Position numbers and translations under genes: made by a program. From CAAGNP01 sp045603545 (GTDB lineage: Bacteria > Bacteroidota > Bacteroidia > Bacteroidales > UBA932): a DNA stretch of 61,085 nucleotides. How positions within the stretch are numbered: the stretch's first letter is position 1; each line of letters starts with the position of its first letter. The DNA is taken from the NCBI GenBank assembly GCA_045603545.1, contig JAZUMG010000031.1, forward strand, positions 1 through 61,085, in the 5' to 3' direction. Of this stretch, positions 18,799 to 27,446 are shown piece by piece. Below the pieces are notes generated by a model. The model worked only from the letters and a program-made list of their open reading frames with translations, did not search any database and was not told where the DNA came from.

Positions 18799-19596
18799 TT
18801 ATTTCTTCTTAAGAATCTTCTCTACCCTTTTTGAGAGGTTGTCAAGCTCTCTCCTGTACTTTGATTCCGGATACTCACTTATAAAGTTATAGTAATCATC
18901 CGTAAATGTCATATATCTCTCTTTCTGCTTCTCATATACACTATTGAAAGCATATTTGTAGGATGAAAGGGCCAAGTGGTACAGGACATCCTCCCTGTAG
19001 ATATTGGACGCATCCTCCTTAAGGACATTGCGGAAAGCGTACTGTGCCGCCTTGTAGTCCTCAGTATGGTAATACACCCTGGCCGCCTCATACGCCTTTT
19101 TGTCAAGCCTCTCGTTCATATCGACAAGCATAGCCTCAAACTCCCCTTTGTACTCTGTATCGGGGTGCTTTTTGAGATATGCCTCTATATAATCCATAGC
19201 CTTGTATGTAGGGGTCTGGTCAAGCTCGTATCTCAATGTCTGCTGATACAGGCACTCGATATAATAGTAGTTCGCCCTGTCTGTAAAGACACTCAGTGGG
19301 AAAGTCTTGATGAAAGAGTCAAAACATGTCTCAGCAGTGAATATGTCTCCCCATCTGTAGTTTGCCATTCCTGTATAATACTGCACAGTATCATCCTGGG
19401 CAGTACCCTTTACAGCAAGCTTGAGTGACTCAAATAGGGCAATGGCCCTTGAATACTTGCCAGCTTCAAAATATGTGAAAGCTGCATCATACTTTCCGGC
19501 CACATCATTGCTCTGCAAAAGGGCCTCGTACTCACTTTTGCAGGAACTTCCCAACACCAGGGCTACAGCAATTGTCAGAAAAAGTTTAATTTTCAT
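18799..19596 (-). CDS. bamD: Outer-membrane assembly lipoprotein BamD
   Basis: BamD is the essential lipoprotein partner of BamA. The 265-aa product has a lipoprotein signal with lipobox LGSSC (Cys19) and then tetratricopeptide repeats: AAFTYFEAGKYSRAIALFESL, YYTGMANYRWGDIFTAETCFDSFIKTFP and YYHTEDYKAAQYAFRNVLKEDAS. These match the five-TPR YfiO/BamD layout, with DDYYNFISEYPESKYRRELD near the end. It is encoded 2 bp after trxB and 20 bp before the omega-like gene, in a run of tightly spaced minus-strand genes. Confidence 0.92.
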   Translation of the reverse strand: MKIKLFLTIAVALVLGSSCKSEYEALLQSNDVAGKYDAAFTYFEAGKYSRAIALFESLKLAVKGTAQDDTVQYYTGMANYRWGDIFTAETCFDSFIKTFPLSVFTDRANYYYIECLYQQTLRYELDQTPTYKAMDYIEAYLKKHPDTEYKGEFEAMLVDMNERLDKKAYEAARVYYHTEDYKAAQYAFRNVLKEDASNIYREDVLYHLALSSYKYAFNSVYEKQKERYMTFTDDYYNFISEYPESKYRRELDNLSKRVEKILKKK

Positions 19597-19598
19597 TT

Positions 19599-20534
19599 TT
19601 ACAAGTTTTGATTTGCAAGGAACTTCTCGGCATCCATAGCTGCCTTACAGCCTGAGCCTGCAGCCACGATACCTTGACGATAGTGGGGATCCTGAACATC
19701 ACCTGCTGCAAATACGCCAGGTACGTTGGTAGCGGAACTTGCCCCATCGGTCACAATATATCCTTGAGAATCAACATTAACCCATTTGCTGAAAACCTCT
19801 GAGTTAGGATGGTGACCGATAGCAAGGAAGAAACCGTCAATATCCTTCCTGATCTCCTCACCAGCCTTGTTTACAAGAATCACACCATTCACACCCATAT
19901 CGTCACCAACAATTTCTTTGGTCTGGGTTTCCCACAAAATCTCAATATTCTCAGTGGCGAGAACCCTCTTCTGCATAACATCAGAAGCTCTCAATACATT
20001 TCTTCTTACGACAAGATATACCTTCTTGCACAAACCTGCCAGATATGTTGCCTCCTCACAAGCGGTATCGCCACCACCGACAACTGCAACCACCTTTCCC
20101 CTGTAGAAGAAACCGTCACAGGTAGCACAAGCTGAGACACCCTGCCCTTTGAACTTCTCTTCAGATGGCAAACCAAGATATTTGGCCGATGCTCCGGTGG
20201 CGATAATTACAGTTTCTGCGATCACCTCCTTCTCTCCGTCTATGACCACTTTGAAAGGTCTCTCAGAGAAATCCACCTCTGTCACGACACCCCATCTGAT
20301 ATCTGCGCCGAAACGCTCAGCCTGCTTGCGGAGATCCTCCATCATCTGGTTTCCATCCACACCTTGAGGATAGCCTGGAAAGTTTTCAATTTCGGTAGTG
20401 GTAGTCAACTGTCCTCCGGGCAACATACCCTCATAAAGGACTGGGTTCAAATTAGCGCGTGAAGCATATATCGCAGCAGTGTAACCAGCTGGGCCACTGC
20501 CAATTATAAGACATTTAACTTTTTGTGATTCCAT
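19599..20534 (-). CDS. trxB: Thioredoxin reductase (NADPH)
   Basis: Reduces thioredoxin with NADPH through FAD and a redox disulfide. Seen: the FAD-binding start CLIIGSGPAGYTAAIYASRA, the redox pair SACATCDGFF (CATC, around residue 136), the NADPH fold VAVVGGGDTACEEATYLA and the terminal FAD motif GVFAAGDVQDPHYRQ. A frame extends upstream to 20588, but the ATG at 20534 gives the canonical N-terminus MESQKVKCLIIG (311 aa) and lies downstream of a -7 box. It is expected to recycle the thioredoxin lipoprotein or cytosolic thioredoxins and, indirectly, the two peroxiredoxins further along the window. Confidence 0.95.
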   Translation of the reverse strand: MESQKVKCLIIGSGPAGYTAAIYASRANLNPVLYEGMLPGGQLTTTTEIENFPGYPQGVDGNQMMEDLRKQAERFGADIRWGVVTEVDFSERPFKVVIDGEKEVIAETVIIATGASAKYLGLPSEEKFKGQGVSACATCDGFFYRGKVVAVVGGGDTACEEATYLAGLCKKVYLVVRRNVLRASDVMQKRVLATENIEILWETQTKEIVGDDMGVNGVILVNKAGEEIRKDIDGFFLAIGHHPNSEVFSKWVNVDSQGYIVTDGASSATNVPGVFAAGDVQDPHYRQGIVAAGSGCKAAMDAEKFLANQNL

Positions 20535-20538
20535 TTGA

Positions 20539-21489
20539 TCAAATATTAGTCTGCAAAGGTACAAATTTATTTCTAATCCATAACTCAAAACGGTATCCCC
20601 AAACCAATATTATGGACATTACCCATCTTGAAAGGATCAGTATCCACCACACTGCCCCCACAGAAGCCAGCAGGAAGACATCCTCCATATTGCTATGGGA
20701 TATACATATGTGATAATTGGTCAGATCGACATCCTTTTGCGAAAGTTTACCGGTACTTGCCTCATCTATCATTGCCGCTGCCCCATAGGCAAGTCCCACC
20801 ACATTTGCGATAATCCACAGAAACGATGACTGTGCAGGGAGCCCGAAAACTGCCAGAAGGGGTCTGAGGAATTTTGAAATCCATTTTATGACACCAAACT
20901 CCGAGAGTATCCTCTGAAGAATATTGAGGGAGAATATGATAAGTACCATCTTTATCACCAGCCCTACAGTCGAAATGGCCCACTCTTTCAGCATAGGCCA
21001 GAAGAGAAGTTCACCCTCCTGAACCCCTTGAGCGACCACCTGTGTACTCTCGGCAGGGATGATCCAGTTAAGGGCCAGACCCAGAATCACCGCAGAGAGA
21101 GTCCTGTAGATGACTATTCTGACTGCAGGTGTACCTGTCTTTTTCTGTACAGCACTCTCCACTATCATATTGTGGGCACAAAGGACCATCGCCCCCAGGA
21201 TTGTCATCTCTCTGACACTGAGATCGAGCGTCACAGCCACTGCAATAGCGGAATAGACATTGACAAAATACCCAGAAACAAATGCAAGGGCAGCCTCACC
21301 AGGGAGACCTACCACGTGAAATACAGGTTCCAGAAGGGCTGATATCCATGGGATCACCTGAAGATATCTCAAAATGACGATACAGAAAGATACGGAAACA
21401 GTGAGTTTTACCACCCAGATACAAGTCTGGACCGTACCGGGGAGAGCCCCTTTAATTATTGACCAAAGTCTTGACAATACATTTTTCAT
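20539..21489 (-). CDS. Nucleoside-recognition (Gate) domain membrane protein
   Basis: A 316-aa polytopic membrane protein with about eight hydrophobic segments and two related halves, each carrying the 'Gate' or nucleoside-recognition pattern: VVKLTVSVSFCIVILRYLQVIPWIS and later GLVIKMVLIIFSLNILQRILSEF with LCAHNMIVESAVQKKTGTP between. Such proteins are related to SpmA/SpmB and the YjiH family; their substrates are mostly unknown. It is 3 bp after the SDR gene and 4 bp before trxB, so it is probably operonic. No specific transport function can be claimed. Confidence 0.82.
   Translation of the reverse strand: MKNVLSRLWSIIKGALPGTVQTCIWVVKLTVSVSFCIVILRYLQVIPWISALLEPVFHVVGLPGEAALAFVSGYFVNVYSAIAVAVTLDLSVREMTILGAMVLCAHNMIVESAVQKKTGTPAVRIVIYRTLSAVILGLALNWIIPAESTQVVAQGVQEGELLFWPMLKEWAISTVGLVIKMVLIIFSLNILQRILSEFGVIKWISKFLRPLLAVFGLPAQSSFLWIIANVVGLAYGAAAMIDEASTGKLSQKDVDLTNYHICISHSNMEDVFLLASVGAVWWILILSRWVMSIILVWGYRFELWIRNKFVPLQTNI
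20554..20561 (-). promoter_or_regulatory. Internal -7 box for trxB
   Basis: Minus strand reads TACCTTTG within the last codons of the upstream membrane-protein gene, 19 bp before the trxB ATG. This suggests trxB and following genes can be transcribed independently of the SDR promoter. The -33 element is not clear. Confidence 0.45.
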
Positions 21490-21492
21490 CCT

Positions 21493-22287
21493 TTATGCCA
21501 GATTCCATTTATTGGTTACAAACTTGTCTATCCAGGCTACAACTGTATGGGGCAGTACTTTTGCAAGCAGTGCCGCAAACTTGTTGACAAGTCCCGGAGT
21601 CTTCCCTGACTTCCCTTTGAAAAGCATCTTGAGAGCTATTCTGCACGCCTTCTGAGGTGTTATCATCACACCCAGATTGATTGCCAGTTTCCTCAGACTG
21701 TCCTTAAGGTTGTACAGAGGGGTGGATACCGCACCGAAATATATCGAAGAGGCTACCACACCCGTACCCCTGAGTTCGGTGCGGAGTGCCCTGGTAAAGA
21801 CCTTTGTAAAAGATTTGGTTGCCGCATACAAGGAGATGAAAGGGTAAGGGAATACTGCTGCCAATGATGAAATATTGAGTATATAACCTCTCTTTCTCTC
21901 AAGCATTGCTGGAAGAAAATAGTGGCAAAGCATAGCGGTGGTGTGGTTATGGATCATAATGATTCTGCTCACCTGCTCTTTGGACATATTTCTGAAGTGC
22001 CTTGGATAGAGCACACCCGCATTATTGATCAAAACCTCCACAAAAGCATCGGGTCTCTCACTTCTTACCTTCTCATACAATACAAGAGGGGCATCCGAAG
22101 TGGAAAGGTCAAGACCTATAGACAGGATATCAACCTCCGGAAACTCACTTTTCACTGCATCCCTTGCAGCATCTGTCTCATTTTGGAAGAGGGCCACCAT
22201 AATAATGTTGTATCCCCTTTGGGCCAATTGTCTCACATATTCAAGCCCCATTCCGGAACTGCTTCCGGTCACAAGTGCGTAATTCAT
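21493..22287 (-). CDS. Short-chain dehydrogenase/reductase
   Basis: A 264-aa classical-type SDR with the cofactor motif TGSSSGMG near the N-terminus (residues 7-14), NNAGVL in the middle, the catalytic ILNISSLAA serine segment and YAATKSF with the active-site Tyr and Lys. It resembles the acyl/3-ketoacyl or 'DltE/SDR7C' reductases, with a C-terminal extension containing KTPGLVNKFAALLAKVLPHTVV that may contact the membrane. The ATG at 22287 is used; a TTG two codons earlier is less likely. It opens the nine-gene minus-strand run and is divergent from rubrerythrin. The substrate is not predictable. Confidence 0.88.
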   Translation of the reverse strand: MNYALVTGSSSGMGLEYVRQLAQRGYNIIMVALFQNETDAARDAVKSEFPEVDILSIGLDLSTSDAPLVLYEKVRSERPDAFVEVLINNAGVLYPRHFRNMSKEQVSRIIMIHNHTTAMLCHYFLPAMLERKRGYILNISSLAAVFPYPFISLYAATKSFTKVFTRALRTELRGTGVVASSIYFGAVSTPLYNLKDSLRKLAINLGVMITPQKACRIALKMLFKGKSGKTPGLVNKFAALLAKVLPHTVVAWIDKFVTNKWNLA

Positions 22288-22320
22288 ATACAATTATTTA
22301 TATATGCTGAAATTTCGGCA

Positions 22321-22328
22321 CAAATATA
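22321..22328 (-). promoter_or_regulatory. -7 box for the SDR operon
   Basis: Minus strand reads TATATTTG, a perfect -7 match, about 33 bp before the SDR ATG. It is back-to-back with the rubrerythrin box 36 bp away. Confidence 0.55.
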
Positions 22329-22363
22329 GTATCAAATAAATTATCGGAAATCATTTTTTCTTT

Positions 22364-22371
22364 TAACTTTG
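22364..22371 (+). promoter_or_regulatory. -7 box for rubrerythrin
   Basis: TAACTTTG, matching TAnnTTTG, 25 bp before the rubrerythrin ATG; the upstream -33 element is degenerate. Confidence 0.55.
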
Positions 22372-22396
22372 TAACGTATAATAAAATTTAAAGACT

Positions 22397-22969
22397 ATGA
22401 GCATTAAAGGAACTAAAACAGAACAGAATCTTCTAAAATCATTTGCAGGCGAATCTCAGGCAAGAGGTCGTTATACATATTTTGCAAGCGTAGCAAAAAA
22501 AGAGGGCTACGAACAGATCTCAGCCATCTTCCTTGAGACAGCTGAACAGGAAAAAGAGCACGCCAAGAAATTCTTCAAATATCTTGAGGGTGGTATGGTA
22601 GAGATTACTGCATCATACCCTGCAGGAATCATCTCCACTACAGCAGACAACCTTAAAGCAGCTGCAGAGGGTGAGAACGAAGAGTGGACCGAACTTTATC
22701 CTGAATTTGCAAAAGTGGCAGACGAGGAGGGTTTCCCTGAGATCGCTGTTACATTCAGAATGGTTGCTAAAGTAGAAGCTGAGCACGAAGCACGATACAG
22801 AACCCTTTACGACAGAGTGGTAAAAGGTGAAGTTTTCTCACGCGAAGAGGCTATTGACTGGCAATGCCGCAACTGCGGATTTGTATACACAGGCAAAAAA
22901 GCACCTGAAAAATGCCCTGCATGTACACATCCACAAGCATACTTTGAGCCAAAGAAAACAAACTATTAG
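22397..22969 (+). CDS. rbr: Rubrerythrin
   Basis: Rubrerythrin reduces hydrogen peroxide with electrons from NADH via rubredoxin-like centres and protects strict anaerobes. The 190-aa protein has the ferritin-like diiron domain (residues about 1-145), with the iron-ligand pattern GESQARGRYTYFA, ETAEQEKEHAKKF and VAKVEAEHEARY. A C-terminal rubredoxin domain follows, with CRNCG and CPAC supplying four Cys ligands. It is monocistronic with its own promoter and a GC-rich hairpin downstream. Together with two peroxiredoxins and OxyR in the window it fits an oxygen-sensitive host. Confidence 0.96.
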   Translation: MSIKGTKTEQNLLKSFAGESQARGRYTYFASVAKKEGYEQISAIFLETAEQEKEHAKKFFKYLEGGMVEITASYPAGIISTTADNLKAAAEGENEEWTELYPEFAKVADEEGFPEIAVTFRMVAKVEAEHEARYRTLYDRVVKGEVFSREEAIDWQCRNCGFVYTGKKAPEKCPACTHPQAYFEPKKTNY

Positions 22970-23042
22970 AATACAGCACTCCTCCCCTTTTGGGGCATAG
23001 GACGACACCCCTGACACTAAGGGGGAAAATATAAATTAATTA

Positions 23043-23067
23043 CCCCCGACTCTGTTCGGGGGTCTTA
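23043..23067 (+). terminator. GC-rich hairpin after rubrerythrin
   Basis: CCCCCGA and TCGGGGG arms (7 bp) around a six-base loop, followed by a weak T-rich tail. Two smaller GGGG/CCCC hairpin candidates precede it at about 22983-23025. It ends about 18 bp before the AsmA start codon. Confidence 0.6.
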
Positions 23068-23080
23068 AATTATAGCCGAC

Positions 23081-26000
23081 TTGAGAATAATCCGAAATAT
23101 CCTTATTACATTGGCGGTACTGGTAATTGTTGTACCACTGACTGTTACCGCTATCCTGTCATCCGAATGGTTCAGACCGAAACTCACCGGAATATGCAAC
23201 TCTTTTGTCGAGAATGGTGAGATAACAATGGACTCCCTCTCAGTATCCCTACTGGAGGAGATTCCCCTACTGAGCATAAAGCTCTACAATGGCACTATCC
23301 ATTCACATGCATACGCAGAGGTAGATGCAAAAAATGAAAAGTACCTCCCTCAAATTCCCGAGCAGGCACATACGCCCGTCACCTTCAAGCAGTTTGTCGT
23401 ATCACTTGACATACCGAGCCTTATCTTCGGAAAGATAAACATCCGAAGAATCCGTCTTTCTGAGCCAAACATCTACGGCTATATTTCCCCATGGGGAAAA
23501 GCCAACTGGGACATATTCGGAGAGAGCACTGAAGAGGAAGATGAGACAGAGGAGGAGACATCCTCCACCCTCAAGCTCGGTGTACAGCGTGTATCACTCA
23601 GCAAAGCCTACGTCACACTCTTCGATGACCAGAACAAGAATATGTACAAAGTGCATATTGAAAGGTTCATGTCAAGCGGAAACATCTCATTGGATCCTGA
23701 AGAACTCCACATAAGGAGGGTACACCTCAGGGAAAGCGACCTCTCCGTCAATATGAAAAAGGGTGGCAACTGGGCAAAGTTCAGCATAGACTCCCTCATC
23801 ATACGGGGCAACAAAGCCGAAGAACTCTACACCATTGCATTGGCATCCAAGACAAACCTCTCCATGGGTGGAAAGGCCTATACACGTGGATTCCCTTTGA
23901 ATATCGACGGAACCATTGGGATGGATATTGCCAACCCCACCAACTTTGACATAGACAATACCACACTCACCATTGCCGGTTCACCAATCACATTTGACGG
24001 CAAGGTGGGCTTTATCGGGGAGAGCATATTTACCAATCTCACCTGCGACATACCCGATTTTCACGTAGGAAAAGCGATTTCATATCTTGACACAGCAGCA
24101 TTCCCGCAGTTCAAAGGGATGAGTACCGACCTCAGGATAGCGCTTGACCTGAAGGCCCAGGGAAGATATGAGGGAGAAACAGGGTTACTCCCTGCAATCA
24201 ATGCAGACATCAGGATACCTGACGGCACTTTCAAATATCCGGGAATAGATGTGGAGGTAAACAAACTGGGATTTGATGCCACATTGAACTACGACCCATA
24301 TATAGTCGATTCCACCTCTGTGGAGATAAGATCCATCGGACTCGATGCCACCGGCATCACCCTCAATGGAAATGGCTCTGGTACAAACCTCCTCTCTGAC
24401 CCATATTTCAATCTAACATTCAACGGTGCTGCAGACCTCACCACACTCTCTTCAATCTTCCTGAAAGATGCAGGAATTACTGCCCTTGGCGATATGGAGA
24501 TAGACATCAAAGGGAGATTCAAAAGCAGCGACCTATCCTTGGAGAAGATTGGCAACACCAAACTTTTCGGTCGTTTCAAAACCGGAAATCTGCTCGTAAA
24601 CATCCCTGAAGACACCATATACACAAATCTTAAAGGGGTAACCCTCCGTTTTGGCTCACTTGAGAACAAGCGGGACACCTCTCTGGCAGTAGGAGAGAAG
24701 ACACTTCAGGTCTCGTTCAGTGCAGACTCCGCAAATGTCCAGTACAAGGACATTGCCCTGGTGGACTTGTCAAAAGCAAGGGCCTCCGTCAAGAGTGCTG
24801 CTGACGGATTGTCGGGAGACACCACCCATGTCCACCCGCTCAAAGGGAGCATATCTGCAAAAAGATTGCGCCTGGCAATGGCTGACTCCCTCAGAGTAAG
24901 GGGCAGTGACCTCTCTATAAGGGCAAGCATGCTCCCATCAAAAGTGGATTCGATGGCACCCCAGCTGGCTCTCAATACATCTGCCAAGAGATTGACATAC
25001 AGGGATGCTGAGAACCTGTTCTCCGTAACCAATGCCGAAATAGGATTTGACGGCACTCTCCGCTCGGTCAACAGAAAGAAGAGGATGAACGACACACTTG
25101 CAATAGCAAGGATGGAGAGACGCCTCGACTCACTCCAGCTGATCTATCCGCAGATTGCCCGTGATTCACTGATGAGACACTCTATGAAGATGCGCAGTAC
25201 GATGAATACCGATGCACTCGGAAAAGAGGGCAATATCGATATGAGCGTGGATGAATCGGTAAAGGGAATACTCGACAAATGGGATGCCAACTGCACCATC
25301 AAAGCTGATGGCGGACGCATCATCACCCCATATATGCCACTTCGCAACAGACTCGGAAAGGTGGATATCACTCTCAACACCAACGAACTCCGATTCAAGA
25401 ATACAGAGGTCCGACTCGGAAGGACAGACCTCAACCTGACCGGAAGGGTATGGGGCATAAGGAGGGCACTCACCCGAGATGGAAAACTCAGGGCTGATCT
25501 GATGATAGCTTCAGACACATTGGATGTAAATCAGCTGATGTCCGGCCTAAATGGAGCATCTGCATATATGAATGCCTCTTCTAATATAAAAGACTCACTA
25601 TCCAAGATGGAGAGCGAAGAGGAGATGGCCGAATATGTAAACAGCAATCTGGACACCACCGGAGTATCGTCATCCCTCCTTCTGATTCCTGGCAATATCG
25701 ATATGAAACTGGGGCTGTTTGTAGGGTACGGAGAGTTTGCCAACATAGGATTGAACGGAATATCAGGTGACCTGTACGCAAAAGACAGGGTACTGCAGAT
25801 AGATGACTTCAAAGCAATAACTGAAGCCGGCAATCTGGCACTTACTGCCCTCTATTCGACCAAATCCAAAGAGGACCTCTCTACCGGTTTTGATCTGGAG
25901 CTGCGCAATGTTCAGGTGGAGAAACTGATAGATGTCGTACCGTCTGTTGACTCACTGGTGCCGATGCTGAGATCATTTGAAGGCATCCTGGATTGCGAAG

Positions 26001-26626
26001 TGGCTGCAACAGCCAAACTTGACACCAATATGAACATCCTCCTCCCTACCCTCAACGGTGTGGCGAGAATCCAGGGAGATGAACTTGTCCTTCTTGATGG
26101 GGAGACATTTGCCAAGATAGCCAAACTCCTCCGATTCAAAGACAGGGAGAACAACAAGATCGACCACATCGCCATAGAGATGCTTGTAAAGGACAACAAA
26201 GTGGAGATGTTCCCGTTTGTACTGCAGATGGACAGAGTAATGGCGGCTGCAAGTGGTGTACACAATCTCGATATGAGTTTCAAATACCACGTGTCCGTAA
26301 TCAAGTCACCTCTTCCAATGAGACTTGGCCTGAATGTTTCGGGTACATTTGACGATATGAAATTCAGACTTGGCAAGCCTCTGTACAAGAGTGCCGAAGT
26401 ACCGAGTTTCACCAAAGTAATCGACGAGTCGAGGATAAACCTTAGAAAAAGCCTGACCGATATCTTCAACAAAGGGAGATACGACATTTCAAGGATAGAG
26501 GTCTTCAGAAGGAATGAAGAGATCGACAAAGCTCTCAAGGTCGAGGATATAGAGGAACTCGACGAAAAAGATAGGAAGGCATTGGAGATGGAAGGTATTA
26601 CTCTCCCTGCTCCAGAAGCTCTTTAG
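23081..26626 (+). CDS. AsmA-family large envelope protein
   Basis: An 1181-aa protein anchored by one N-terminal hydrophobic helix (IIRNILITLAVLVIVVPLTVTAIL) followed by a very long beta-rich region, the layout of AsmA/TamB/YhdP-like proteins that bridge the periplasm and move phospholipids. The AsmA start ILSSEWFRPKLTGICNSFVENGEITMDSLSVSLL and the C-terminal AsmA block (about residues 900-1100: GILDCEVAATAKLDTNMNIL, GDELVLLDGETFAKIAKLLRF, LKSPLPMRLGLNVSG-like) are visible. The first usable codon is TTG at 23081; the first ATG would delete the membrane anchor, so the TTG start is preferred. The 3' end overlaps the convergent GDPD gene by 29 bp. Confidence 0.85.
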   Translation: MRIIRNILITLAVLVIVVPLTVTAILSSEWFRPKLTGICNSFVENGEITMDSLSVSLLEEIPLLSIKLYNGTIHSHAYAEVDAKNEKYLPQIPEQAHTPVTFKQFVVSLDIPSLIFGKINIRRIRLSEPNIYGYISPWGKANWDIFGESTEEEDETEEETSSTLKLGVQRVSLSKAYVTLFDDQNKNMYKVHIERFMSSGNISLDPEELHIRRVHLRESDLSVNMKKGGNWAKFSIDSLIIRGNKAEELYTIALASKTNLSMGGKAYTRGFPLNIDGTIGMDIANPTNFDIDNTTLTIAGSPITFDGKVGFIGESIFTNLTCDIPDFHVGKAISYLDTAAFPQFKGMSTDLRIALDLKAQGRYEGETGLLPAINADIRIPDGTFKYPGIDVEVNKLGFDATLNYDPYIVDSTSVEIRSIGLDATGITLNGNGSGTNLLSDPYFNLTFNGAADLTTLSSIFLKDAGITALGDMEIDIKGRFKSSDLSLEKIGNTKLFGRFKTGNLLVNIPEDTIYTNLKGVTLRFGSLENKRDTSLAVGEKTLQVSFSADSANVQYKDIALVDLSKARASVKSAADGLSGDTTHVHPLKGSISAKRLRLAMADSLRVRGSDLSIRASMLPSKVDSMAPQLALNTSAKRLTYRDAENLFSVTNAEIGFDGTLRSVNRKKRMNDTLAIARMERRLDSLQLIYPQIARDSLMRHSMKMRSTMNTDALGKEGNIDMSVDESVKGILDKWDANCTIKADGGRIITPYMPLRNRLGKVDITLNTNELRFKNTEVRLGRTDLNLTGRVWGIRRALTRDGKLRADLMIASDTLDVNQLMSGLNGASAYMNASSNIKDSLSKMESEEEMAEYVNSNLDTTGVSSSLLLIPGNIDMKLGLFVGYGEFANIGLNGISGDLYAKDRVLQIDDFKAITEAGNLALTALYSTKSKEDLSTGFDLELRNVQVEKLIDVVPSVDSLVPMLRSFEGILDCEVAATAKLDTNMNILLPTLNGVARIQGDELVLLDGETFAKIAKLLRFKDRENNKIDHIAIEMLVKDNKVEMFPFVLQMDRVMAAASGVHNLDMSFKYHVSVIKSPLPMRLGLNVSGTFDDMKFRLGKPLYKSAEVPSFTKVIDESRINLRKSLTDIFNKGRYDISRIEVFRRNEEIDKALKVEDIEELDEKDRKALEMEGITLPAPEAL

Positions 26627-27368
26627 CTCTCAAAGGGTGGTCGGTGGTGATGAAATCAACACCGATCTCCTTCATTTTAAGGATGCTTGCATCCTTGTTT
26701 ACTGTCCACACATTGACTGTCATTCCCAAATTATGGGCCTCCCGGATCCAGTCTTTCCTTACCGCCATAATAGTCTTATGGTAGTCAAGACCATCTATCC
26801 CCACCTTTTTCAGTGCGGCAGGTGACTTGTCCCCATTGAGATATGCCACAGGGATATCCGGAAAGAGCTCTGCAAACCTTTTGCACATTTCATAATTGAA
26901 TGATATGAACTCCATCTGTCCCCTTCTGTAGGCCTTGGAATCCCTTACAAGTTCTGCCACTATCTCCACTGCCCTCATATCATTTTTATCAGTAGAGTGA
27001 TCCTTCAACTCCAGGATAAGTTTCATCTTCCTGTATCTGGCACCCTCCTTCAGATACTCTTCCAGCGTGGGGATAGTCTCGCCATTTGACAGTCTCTGCC
27101 CCTTAAGATCTTCATAGTCTGTCTTCTCTATGACAATCCCGTTTATATCTTTATTATGATTGACCACAGCGACACCATCGCGGGTGATCCACACATCAAA
27201 CTCGGCACCATATACCTGAGCATCCGCAGCCTTCTCAAGTGCAGTTATGGAATTTTGTGCAGAACCCTCTGTGTTCCAAAAACCTCTGTGCGCGATCACC
27301 TTAGTTTGTGAAGCCAGGGGGAGAGCAAGCAGCACCGCTGCCAATAGTGTACAGATTCTCTTTTTCAT
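26598..27368 (-). CDS. Glycerophosphodiester phosphodiesterase, exported
   Basis: GDPD enzymes cleave glycerophosphodiesters to glycerol 3-phosphate and an alcohol, usually after phospholipid breakdown. The product has a signal peptide (MKKRICTLLAAVLLALPLASQ) and then the TIM-barrel motifs IAHRGFWNTEGSAQNS, YGAEFDVWITRDGVAVVNH (Glu/Asp metal ligands), MKLILELKDHS and a terminal VNVWTVNKDAS..GVDFITTDHP. An open frame continues to 27458 but a -7 box at 27393-27400 places transcription start near 27388, so translation must begin at the ATG at 27368 or 27374. About 256 aa, periplasmic or lipid-associated. Confidence 0.9.
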   Translation of the reverse strand: MKKRICTLLAAVLLALPLASQTKVIAHRGFWNTEGSAQNSITALEKAADAQVYGAEFDVWITRDGVAVVNHNKDINGIVIEKTDYEDLKGQRLSNGETIPTLEEYLKEGARYRKMKLILELKDHSTDKNDMRAVEIVAELVRDSKAYRRGQMEFISFNYEMCKRFAELFPDIPVAYLNGDKSPAALKKVGIDGLDYHKTIMAVRKDWIREAHNLGMTVNVWTVNKDASILKMKEIGVDFITTDHPLRAKELLEQGE

Positions 27369-27392
27369 ACCCATTTTCTTATTAAAACTCCC

Positions 27393-27400
27393 CAAAATTA
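27393..27400 (-). promoter_or_regulatory. -7 box for GDPD
   Basis: Minus strand reads TAATTTTG. It decides the GDPD start by ruling out the longer open frame. A divergent box for the transporter lies 13 bp away. Confidence 0.55.
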
Positions 27401-27412
27401 TACATTTTTTAC

Positions 27413-27420
27413 TATTTTTG
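27413..27420 (+). promoter_or_regulatory. -7 box for the sugar transporter-kinase operon
   Basis: TATTTTTG (TAnnTTTG), 27 bp before the transporter ATG. Confidence 0.5.
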
Positions 27421-27446
27421 GGGAATATATCTAAAATCAACCTGAA

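Noticed and set aside
25912..26538. Open frame of 208 codons opposite the AsmA gene
   Set aside because: Ser/Leu/Ile-rich shadow of the AsmA reading frame without promoter or recognisable domain.
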